In this document: positions 25,001 to 34,147 of the stretch, one piece after another
Layout: each line of letters starts with the position of its first letter
Numbering within the stretch: position 1 is the first letter of the stretch
Assembly: GCF_010389155.1 (NCBI RefSeq)
Contig: NC_057766.1
Location: forward strand, 1,302,001 to 1,366,000
Source: Erigeron canadensis
Taxonomy: Eukaryota; Streptophyta; Magnoliopsida; Asterales; Asteraceae
DNA length: 64,000 bases
Reading direction: 5' to 3'
The notes under the pieces: model-generated
What the model saw: the letters and a program-made list of their open reading frames with translations, nothing else
What the model was told of the DNA's origin: nothing
Database searches by the model: none
Program-made: the position numbers and the translations under genes

Positions 25001-26529
25001 ATTTTCAAGATCGAGAAGAAAAAAAAGTAAGTGTGCGGGACAGATTTTGTAGTGATACAGGAAGATTTGTGGGGTGTAACTCTTGGTACTCGATCCCTTT
25101 CTCACAAGCGTTGTTGGAAGAGCGGTTATCCTTCCGAGATATGATGGACGTTTGTAGGTTGTCACAAGCAGAAGATCGGTGGGTTTGGTTAGGGGACAAT
25201 AGCGATATTTTCTCTGTTAAGAGCGCCAAACGGTTTATTTGAAGTGGGAGAGACTATAGCGATCGATTTATCTTCAAATGGGCGAAGGGGATTATGAAGA
25301 AGTGTAACATTTTTATGTGGCGAGCGGCTATGGATCGTCTTCCTACTTACAAGGCATTTAGCAATCGGAATTGTAATTTTAGTAATACTCTCTGCGGTTT
25401 ATGTGAGGCATGGGACGAGACAATTGTAACATTCGTGAAATTTGACCCGTTTGACTTTTATTAAATGTGATTTAACGTGAATAAGTTGATTTAATTCCAT
25501 GATTTTGTGGCTTAATTGATTCTCGACCCGTTGACTCGAACGTGTTAAATGATTTAATAATCTAATTGATTTAAATAAACCATTTATTTATTTATGAATT
25601 AGAAACGTGTGTTATTGCTAGTCGAAACTACGTGGATGTATCAATACGATTTAGGACGTAAGTTGACGTTTAATTTGATTAGAAACGTAATTGGGTGATC
25701 CATGGGTCGACCCGTGACCCATGAATCATCACCCATGACCTAACCCTATCCAATCACCCAATCCCCTCCCTCCAATCTTATCCATCCATTTTGCTTCCAT
25801 TTCTCTTTCTCTCATTTAATGCAAGACAAATTCTTACACCATCTCCCTCACTAAATTCTGCTATCATTAAATGTTGTTCAAACTAAATATGCATTAAATA
25901 CTTCATTATTATCATCAAGTAATCATCATATTAAAAGACCAAGTCTTCAAGTACAAGAAATATTGATTTTTAGCTCAATTTTGGGTTTAAGCTTCGTTTG
26001 GAGAATTGGTAAGTTAAACTTGTCTCAAACTCATTATTTCAGAATTATAACAATGTTTTATACTAAATATAAACTTAATTAAGTCCAAAATCAAGTTAAT
26101 TCGGAGTAAAAGTCGAATTAGGGTTTTATTATACTAAATGGGTCAAAAACGGGTCATTTCAGTTGATTGATGTTTCGAGTCAAATTCTTGGCATGGGTTA
26201 TGTTTGAAAACATGTATCTAGTCCATCATAAACAACTCTTGATCAAAATTCGGACTTAAAGTCCATTTAAACCGAATTAGGGTTTTATTAATGAAAATTA
26301 GGTCAAAATCCATAAATTATGAACTTTGATGATTCTGAATCGTTTTGGATATGGGATTGGATTTGTAAACATTCACTCAGATTTACAGAGCTTAAAACGT
26401 GCTTAATTTGTCCTCAAATCGGATCCAAGGACTGGAATTAGGGTTCTACACTTTGGAGTCAACTTTGACTTTCTGGTCAAACCTCCTTACCCACCTTGTT
26501 CTTCAAATTCTGCCCAGAAAATGGTTTTT

Positions 26530-26815
26530 CTCCCCTGCACCAGCGTAGCCTACGCCCTTAGTAGCGTAGGTTACGCCTATCTGGAAACCCAATATGGACC
26601 TTACGCCACAATCTTCTCTGTTTACGCCAATTTTGAGCCTTCGAGACGCCAAAAACCCGTTTTCCATGCCACCGTAGGTTACGCCCCAACTCCATCGTAC
26701 CTTACGCCCCTCTGGCCTGACCTACCGTACCCTACGCTCCTTTCTGCCGTACCTTACGCCCTCTGGTCGTTCCCTGCCGTAACTTACGCCGGCCATCACC
26801 GTACGTTACGGTGGT
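26530..26815 (+). repeat. CCGTACCTTACGCC inverted-word cluster
   Basis: About ten variants of CGTARSYTACGCC occur in 280 bp (GTAGCCTACGCC, GTAGGTTACGCC, CCGTACCTTACGCC). The words are near-palindromic. The 145-codon open frame over this cluster (26521-26958) is a by-product. Confidence 0.75.
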
Positions 26816-27184
26816 GGAAATCCTTATTTTTCCCAGTTTTTGCTCCTTCCTTCCTTCCTCCACCTGGCTTGTGTCTGATCGATTGTGGGGTCCCTCTTGG
26901 CCTTGTTTGGGTCGTGATCAGTGGGGAGTGGTGTGGGAAAATCATAACTGATTTTTGAGCAAGATGAAGTAATTTCAGTCTATATATATATAAGTATATA
27001 TATAAATCACGACTCCCTTCCTTCTTCGTTTTATTTTAGTTTCCTTTTGGGCCATTTTTCTTGGACTGGGCCTTCTTTTGTGATGTTTCTCAGCCTTTGT
27101 TACTGTCCAAATAGAGTCCAAGATCGTGCAAGACATAAAATACTTAAATGTGTACATATATAAATATATATGTACCTATACACA

Positions 27185-27526
27185 GGGGAAAGATAATTTG
27201 AGACCAACTAAAAAAAGTCCAAAAAAGGACCATTGATTTTCGTAAGTTACACACCACCATCATGATCTACTATGATATACAAACTTTTTTGTAAAAACAC
27301 TAAGACTTTCAAGCGACGGGCCCACAGAAAAATCATGTGTAAATTAACTTACACACTTACACATGTGTAAGTAACTTACACATGATTTTTCTATGGATCC
27401 ATCGCCGGAAAGTCTTAGTGTTTTTACAAAAAAGTCTTGTATATCGTAGTAGATCATGATGGTGTACAAAAATCAATGGTCCTAGTTGGTCCTAAAATAA
27501 GAGGTGGTCTCAAATTATCTTTCCCC
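27185..27526. mobile_element. Foldback Mutator-like MITE, 342 bp, 10-bp TSD
   Basis: Almost the whole element folds on itself. Left arm GGGGAAAGATAATTTGAGACC pairs with right arm GGTCTCAAATTATCTTTCCCC, and pairing continues inwards to an ACACATGTGT centre near 27360. A perfect 10-bp duplication CCTATACACA flanks it (27175-27184, 27527-27536), which indicates Mutator-type transposition. It sits inside the solo LTR. Confidence 0.9.
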
Positions 27527-27939
27527 CCTATACACATAAGTATATATATAAAAAACACATAAATAAATACATGTGCACATGTAAGCAAATATACGTATTT
27601 ATATCATTACACAAGTCGCATAACATAAGGATGAGTCGTCCAAAATTATGTCAACTTAAAAACGTCAAGACTTGTAATGTAAAACGTGTGTACATGTTGA
27701 TAGGTGGACACGTGTGACGATCATTGGACGATATTAATTGATTATAAACCCCTCTTTTGCCAATCAAGGTGAGTTTCCTAGCCCCTACGTTTACTTTATT
27801 TGGGGTGGAAAGTGTACTCGTTTGTTAAATGCTTGTCGGTTGATATGATTGATTATGATATTGAACGAGATCATAACTTCTTAATTGTTTGCTTGTGATA
27901 CGTGTTATTGAAATGTTTATTTCATATGTAGGCTCACAT

Positions 27940-28290
27940 TATGGATTGTTAAATCCACGTTATGGGTATCTTTATACTCACGTTATGGATTGTTAAATCC
28001 ACGTTTTGGGTATCTTTATACTCACGTTATAGAGTGTTAAATTCACGTTATGGGTATCTTTATACTCACGTTATGAATTGTCAAATCCACGTTATGGGTT
28101 GTTAAACTCACATTATGGATTGTCGAATCCACGTTATGGGTATCTTTATATTAACGTTATGGGTTGTTAAACTCACGTTATGGATTGTTAAATCCACGTT
28201 ATGAGTATCTTTATACTCACGTTATGGATTGTCGAATCCACGTTATGGGTATCTTTATATTCACGTATTGGGTTGTTGAGCCCACGTTAT
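27940..28290 (+). repeat. CACGTTATGG tandem array
   Basis: About 15 units starting CACGTTATGG or close variants alternate two tails (ATTGTTAAATC and GTATCTTTATACT) at roughly 20-25 bp spacing, part of the solo LTR. Not CRISPR-like: there are no unique spacers. Confidence 0.8.
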
Positions 28291-29286
28291 TGAACGTTAT
28301 TAATCTTCGTATATCGTTAACGGTTGTTATCCTGACACACTTGATTTTTATTACTTAAACCTACGAACTCACCAACTTTATGTTGACACGTTTTAGTACA
28401 CTTTTCAGGTGAACAAGTTAATGGAAGACGTATTGGATGATTGCTTGGTTGTTGCATGCTAGGATGGACTTGGACTATTACTCAGATCAGTGATTCGTAG
28501 TTCCCGTTATGGGTTATGCTTAGGATCATTTACCATCTTTTGAACTATTATTTTGTAAATGTTTGATGGGCGTGCTCCTTATGCATTATCTCTTGATCCG
28601 GTACTTGAAATTGAATGGATTGTATGGATTGTCCAATCCTTTTTATGCATTTAGTTTAGCTCTACTTAATTTTCATGTCGTGCTGTGCTTTTCTCGTGAT
28701 ATCCCATTATTTCGCCTTGTTAGGGTGTTACAGTAATTGACCATTTACTTTGCTACTGCCAATTTGCTTTGGAAGTTTGGAGACTTATTTGTAATTGGTG
28801 TAAGGTTGGAAATCTTAGTTTCTCATTAGTTAAGGAACTTGTTATGGCAGCTGACAACATGGGCTTAGAGAGAAGTCGACCAAGGCATTTAAAAGGGTTA
28901 TTTTCGTTACGAGTTGGTGCATTTGGAAGGCTAGAATGAAACAAGGGAGTATTAGTTGGGAGGCATGAAATTCTTTTAATGTAACTTAAACAGTGAATAT
29001 ATACGACTTCTAGTGTTGGCAACAACAAATATCACGCATATTACCACACTGAATTTGAATATTAAGGCTATGTTTGGCAATAACTTTTCAAGAGCTTTTG
29101 GGGAGCTTTAACTTTTAATTTTAAAATAAAAGCTCTTATGTTATTAAAAGCTTTGTTTGGAAGAGAGTAGCTTGAGCTTTTATTTTGTAACTAACAGCTT
29201 TAAATTGATCGCTACATTAATCAATGTTCTAAAACTGACTAGAGCTTTTCTTATTCAAAATTACACAAATAATTATATTATAATTG

Positions 29287-30457
29287 GGCTATCCGGAGTG
29301 GTATTGCCGGGGATTGGGTTACTTTCACCACAGCGCGCCATGTGGCATCCTAGGTTGCCGGGGGTTGCCTAGGAAATAGAGGGGGAATGGTATTGCCTGA
29401 AAAGTGGGGTAGGTTAATGATTGATTTTTAATTTTTAAATTTTTTTTTTGTGTTTGACTTGTAAATTAAAAATAATTTTACACTTTTAGTACCTAAATTT
29501 TAATATAAGTTATATTTTAACCAAACTAAATAAAATTACATTAATATTAAAACATTACAAATTTTTAAAAAATTAAATACAAGTCACACTAATTAAAAAA
29601 ACAAGTTATACTAAAACAAGTTACACTTATTAAAAACATGAAACGAGCAACACTAAAACAAAAAAAAACTACATATATCCATATTTTTCACAGATATCTT
29701 GTTGCGCCTTCATCATAATCGAGCGATTGGGTTCTAGAAGATGACTATAGTCGTTAGTCAACACGTTTAACTCGACGAGCTTAATCTCACTTTCCTTCGT
29801 CTTCATCCTCATCTTACTCAACTCGATCTTCTCCTTACCAATACCAACACGCTCCTTGCTTATGTCCATCAAACCCTCCAATTTGACCGTTAAATTGTCA
29901 AAAGTCTCTTGATACCTAGCCTTCCCCTTCCCTTTTCCTCCCGAACCCGATGAGCCCGCTTGTGCGGCTTTCCTAGCCGCGTCTCTACCACCAACCCTTT
30001 CTTCAAACACCGGCTCATCATCATCCAACGAATTTAGGTCGAAATTAAGACGAGTATCCGAACCTATATATAAAGTATAAATTGTTACAAAAACTATATA
30101 TATATTAAGTTTAACTACGAAAACTATATATATATGTTAAGTCTAACTACGAATACTATATATATATATAGTTATATTAAGTCTAACTACGAAGTGTAAG
30201 TGTTAAAATGGAGTAAAAAGGGTGTGCTTTATATATATGTAAAAGTAAAAAGTAAAAAAAAAATAAAATAAACATTCAAACTAGCCGTTTGAATTTTCAA
30301 CGGTTGAAAATTCTAAAAACTAGTGTCGGTCTACAAGTTTTCAAGCAAACCGTAAGGGTTGCTACAAAGGTGAATTGCTACCGCGGGGTGGTGTGCCCGG
30401 CGACTCTGGGCGAAATCCAGTAGGTTGCTACCGGGTTTGCTATCACTCCGTTCAGCC
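29287..30457 (-). mobile_element. PIF/Harbinger element 2, ORF1-only, TSD TTA-like
   Basis: Termini GGCTATCCGGAGTGGTA (29287) and TATCACTCCGTTCAGCC (to 30457) are imperfect inverted repeats sharing CGGAGTG. Right flank is TTA (30458-30460); left flank is TTG, one mismatch. The only coding sequence is the C-terminal part of an ORF1-type protein. Subterminal GGTTGCYACCGGG words are typical of this family. Confidence 0.7.
29669..30064 (-). pseudogene. Harbinger ORF1-like C-terminal exon
   Basis: After a minus-strand splice-acceptor-like ATATATAG (about 30065) the frame gives TRLNFDLNSLDDDEPVFEER, then GGRDAARKAAQ, a Gly/Lys linker and a coiled coil (VGIGKEKIELSKMRMKTKESE) to the stop at 29669. 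The acidic FDLN block followed by a basic segment and coiled coil is the tail of ORF1/NAM-associated-type proteins of Asteraceae Harbingers. The SANT domain is not present in the element. Confidence 0.6.
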
Positions 30458-31074
30458 TTACAACCTCGATGTATAATTCATTACATATATGCTTATTTTA
30501 TTAACTCCTTTTAACATACGGTACATGTGACGTGTTACTAATATGTATATGTCATAATGAGTTTTATGTTTTGATTTATATTTTCTAATATATACTAATT
30601 AAATAAATCAACGTCGAATAAATTTAGAGAATGATTTTTTATTAAAGTGTCTGTCATTACCTTGAACTATATTAATCTTGGTATGTGACTTTTCATATAT
30701 TATAGATTGGTTCTAGAAGAGAAGGTGATTGTGTTTTGTTGTTTTTACATTTACTGGACGTTCATGAAAACCCAAGAGGTAAAAGAACTTTCATTTGTTT
30801 TGTGTAAATAATTCCGTTAGCTATATCGAAGAACAAGATTAGTTTCCAGATCGATATTTAGGAATTCTTACAATTTATATAGCATTGTCACTACGTTATA
30901 ATATTGTGTGAGAGCTAGGGTAGCCGGACAAGATGCAAATTTTAATTTTGTAATTTAGAGTTACAACTATCGTATCAAACACTTCTAAAAAATAAGAGGC
31001 ATAGCTTACAGCTCCAGCTAAAAGCTACAGGTAGCAGCTACTGCTACTTTTAACAAACACACCCTAAATCTCGT

Positions 31075-31584
31075 CTATTGCTTATTATTTTTATTTATCT
31101 TTCAAGTCCGTGATATCTTGACCTCATCATATAAAACTCTATTCTCTTTCATTTCGTAACGTCCATAAACTGTTCGATATAAGTCCTATGATAGATTAAT
31201 GCCCGTTTGGTAATTGAATTGGTCACAAAGACTTGAACCACATACAACAAAAAATTAGTTTTGTACAATTGGCATAAGATGATTGTTAGACTACTTCATT
31301 ATAGTTTTAGTAATAATATATTACACTGTGAATATTTGTTTCATCATTAACTTTTTGTCACAAGAACAAAACAATGTAATGGTATAAAAACATCTTCACG
31401 AATAAGGACCTCATACAACATGTAAAATTTATATCATCGATATACTCGTATAACTCTAAAATTTGAAAACCATGAAAATCATTGAACCAACTGTATATAT
31501 GATAATGGCCTTTTTTTTCTCCCTCGAAAGACATGCTGCGTTAATAGTGAACCAACATTAATTGTCACTTTGAAATGCAATTTA
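31075..31584. other. Intergenic, no gene seen
   Basis: AT-rich DNA between the hAT-like element and the Tourist MITE; nothing recognised. Confidence 0.5.
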
Positions 31585-31861
31585 GGAGCTGCCTTATGTA
31601 TTTCGTCCCCCTTGTACACCGTGTGGTTGGACTAGTCTTTGGACTCGTCCCTCCCCATTCGCCCCCAAAAACGAGTTGTTTAACTTTTTTTTTTATTTAT
31701 TTAAATTTTTGTGAGTGTATAATTAAATAAAAGGTGGGTCCAAGACTAGTCCTGGGTATAAGGTTGAATTTAGGGGAATTCGTCCTTCGATGATTTTTTG
31801 CTGATGTAGTGCTGATTAGGACTAGTTCTCATGGGGATGAGCCTTGGCGTAAGGCACCTCC
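31585..31861. mobile_element. Tourist-like MITE, 277 bp, TSD TTA
   Basis: GGAGCTGCCTTATG at the left and CGTAAGGCACCTCC at the right form inverted ends flanked by TTA (31582-31584, 31862-31864). The interior shares GGACTAGTC and CATCAGCAAAAAA words with the element at 51882-52702. Confidence 0.75.
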
Positions 31862-31864
31862 TTA

Positions 31865-33480
31865 TAATATGAAAAAAATTTCAATGGGAACAACAACTTT
31901 CTTATACTAATAATTAGTAATTACCTATCTAGTAGATTTGCCGCCAGTGGTTTAAAGAAGAGAAAGAAAGAAAAGATGAATGGAATTGGGGTAAATATAT
32001 TACTATTGATTAGACCAGAGAAATAAAAATCTTTAATATATACTAAAACAAAACCCTTAATTCTAAATTGGAAAAGTAAAGACCATTGATTGAACTTCAT
32101 CTCTTATTTTCCACCATTAGATCATTTTAATGACATCATCATTGACTAAAGAATGAGTCAATAACACTTTTGGTCCTTATAGTTTTATATAAATAAATGT
32201 GTCTTATAAAGTCGTTTATATTTATTTATTTTAGTATAATAATGGTATTTCGTAGTCTTTAATGTATATAACTTATAAATAAATAAAATCATTTATATAG
32301 TATATTATATTTTCATGTATAAAATGTTTTATATATTTTTATTTCTAATGTTGTGTAAATGATACGAATATTCGACAAATTTTATACTTCGAATGACTTG
32401 ATGCGAATATTACATGATTTCTTTTTTTATGTGATTGCATAAATTAAAATAACACCTTTGGTACTCTTAATATGAGTCTAGGTTATGTAGTTATGAGCAT
32501 AGTACCCGCGTAATGCGGCGACAATAGTAGGGAAGGCGGTCTGCTTTATTAGGGATTTTGGGGAGTTACGTAAAGAAAAAAAACAAAAAAGTCCAAGGGC
32601 AAATAAGGTATTTCAAAGACAGTAATAATTAATAAGGGGAGGGGGATTTGTTTTATTAGGGAGTAGAGATAACTTAAAGTTAATAGTGATATATTGATAT
32701 GTACATGTCAAATAACTAATATAATGGTAAACTCGGGGTCTTACCGTCAGACAGCATTGTAGGTCGCTAGTTTGAGAGAAAAAATTCTTTTACGGGACTA
32801 AGGTTTCAGGGCATTTACCAATTTTTTACACACTTATTAGCATATACGGGTTCCATGCATATTTTTTAGTTTTATGCATGAAAAAATTATATGTTAACGT
32901 GACAATGAACATGATACAATTATTGCGGTTTAAAAATTTATAAATATTTATTTAGATGTTAATTGTTTTCATATATTAAAAATTTTTTAAGGTAAAAATA
33001 ATGTACAAATCTCGCGTATTACGCGGGTAATAAGCTACTTTTAAAATAATAGAGCATTAAGGGCAGAAAGTTAAATTTTTTTTTTTAAGTAAGAGCATCT
33101 TCAATGATAGATTTCGAATATAATTTTATAGAAAAAAATGTAAGAATATGTTCAAATCTACGCATTGATGGTTATGAAGCTTTTCATTAAATTTCACATT
33201 TTAAAATCATTATTTTATTTAATTTCAAGCTTTCAAAAACTTTTACCATTATAAAACTTTTTTCATAAAAACCTATTACATATTTTTACATTTTGTTTTC
33301 AAAAATTACCATTAGAAATGCTTTTAAGAGAAGTAAAACTTTTACTACAAATTTCACCTCCCATTTACTCATTTAGTATAGTAAAGCTTTACCTAACCCC
33401 AAAGAAGATTCCCAGATATTTTTATTTCCTTTTTTTTGTTAACTGATTGCCATTCCCATTTTGAATCATCTGTTTCAAAG
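31865..33480. other. Intergenic and NLR upstream DNA, no gene seen
   Basis: No gene recognised. Hairpin words ACCCGCGTAATGCGGCG (about 32502) and CTCGCGTATTACGCGGG (about 33012) resemble Helitron 3' hairpins but lack CTRR at the right distance. The promoter of the NLR should lie at the right end. Confidence 0.4.
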
Positions 33481-34147
33481 AAGAAAAAAGAAGCTCGCAG
33501 GTTAGTTCTTTATATGATGTGTTAATTAATTAGCTAATTTATTACAATTACATATTTTTTGTTTCCTTTTAAAGATACATGTTTTTCAAGGAAAACTCAG
33601 ATCTTAGAAACCAGAGACACTTGTAAACTTTTTATGTACGTGTTAAATGTTCAATTACAATATATTGGTTGTCATTTTTTTCCGGAAAGTTTTGTTTGTT
33701 TAATGATAAGAATAGGAACAAATACTCGATCTGTTTGAAAATAGTTGAATTTAGTAAACATGGGTTGCAAGTCAAACACTTGTTGTTGCATCAACACATT
33801 TAAGTTGGATTTTAAAAACTTAAATATGCTAAGCTCAGATTTGACAACGACAACGACAAAGATACCCAATCCCGACAAAAGTCGGGATAAGGGGGAGGAT
33901 GATATAGACAGACCTTACCTTGACTCGAAGGTAGAGAGGCTGCTTCAGTGGAAGGGACCTCCGGCCCAAGAGTGAAAAAAATAAGGTTAGATCCACCGAA
34001 GTGGAAGCTAAACCGAATGGGGATAATCTCTATCTCAAGCTCGATCACAATCTCAAAACACAAACTCAGATCTAAGATCTAAAATTTGCTAAGCTCATAT
34101 TTGTTGGCTGCTATGTAGGGTACTGGAAGTAAGAACACTCTTGAGCA
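33481..34147 (+). promoter_or_regulatory. Probable 5' UTR with intron of the NLR gene
   Basis: A donor-like CGCAG|GTTAGT (33500) and an acceptor-like GCTATGTAG|GG (about 34119) flank ~620 bp, leaving a short second leader exon before ATG 34148. This is inference from splice consensus only. Confidence 0.4.
33868..33985 (+). mobile_element. SINE-like sequence in NLR leader intron
   Basis: GGATGATATAGACAGACCTTACC and AAGGTAGAGAGGCTGCTTC with a trailing GGACCTCCGGCCCAAGAGTG match the body of a widespread plant SINE family (the GCAGACCTTACC...AGGTAGAGAGGCTGTTTCC type). TSD and tail not resolved. Confidence 0.5.

Larger units (their letters stand above)
25425..28732. mobile_element. Solo LTR, 3308 bp, inside LINE ORF2
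   Basis: Starts TGTAACATTCG and ends GGGTGTTACA, with a perfect TGTAACA/TGTTACA tip inversion. Flanks are ACAAT (25420-25424) and GTAAT (28733-28737), a 5-bp TSD with two transitions; collapsing one copy rejoins the LINE frame exactly. No gag-pol. It holds the word cluster at 26530-26810, the Mutator MITE at 27185-27526 and the array at 27940-28290. Size suits large gypsy LTRs. Confidence 0.85.
22111..28968 (+). pseudogene. LINE ORF2: endonuclease and reverse transcriptase, multiply broken
   Basis: From ATG 22111 an APE-type endonuclease begins (NFLSCNIRG; FIALQESQ; GDFNTVR; SDHNPITLKL). A TGA lies at 23032-23034. The frame continues with RWALEGDKNSKFFHRL and GDDKAPGPDGF of the RT N-terminus. 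A frameshift in a poly-A run near 23510, a TAG at 23517 and further stops follow (23944, about 24010, about 24267). RT motifs include YRPITLIGVI, FKVDFNKAYD, QGDPISPF and the catalytic YADD (24173-24184). The zf-RVT segment (KKCNIFMWRAAMDRLPTYKA; CGLCEAWDE) reaches 25424, where the solo LTR intervenes; DHLLCYCQFALEVW and the rest resume at 28738 and stop at 28966-28968. Dead element. Confidence 0.9.
20047..29030 (+). mobile_element. L1-type LINE retrotransposon, interrupted and decayed
   Basis: LINE sequence occupies 21536-25424 and 28738 to about 29030, with copy B before it and a 3.3-kb solo LTR in the gap. It holds an ORF1 tail, an APE endonuclease, a reverse transcriptase with YADD and a zf-RVT region in the order of plant L1 elements. 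The 5' part of ORF1 is missing, no poly(A) tail is evident and no TSD was found, so the limits are approximate. Confidence 0.8.
29065..31074. mobile_element. hAT-like element with nested Harbinger
   Basis: Left end GGCTATGTTTGGCAATAAC and right end AACAAACACACCCTAA are inverted relatives (TAGGGTGTGTTTGKY type). AGCTTTT/AAAAGCT words lie close to both ends, as in many plant hAT MITEs. No matching 8-bp TSD is visible, so limits are approximate. Confidence 0.45.

Noticed and set aside
26521..26958. 145-codon open frame
   Set aside because: Lies on the CCGTACCTTACGCC word cluster in a solo LTR; repetitive composition, no domain.
27940..28290. Regular repeats resembling a CRISPR array
   Set aside because: Alternating related units with no unique spacers, plant DNA, inside an LTR; a plain tandem array.
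33745..33975. 76-codon frame upstream of the NLR
   Set aside because: Overlaps the SINE-like sequence in the likely leader intron; out of context with the NLR start.
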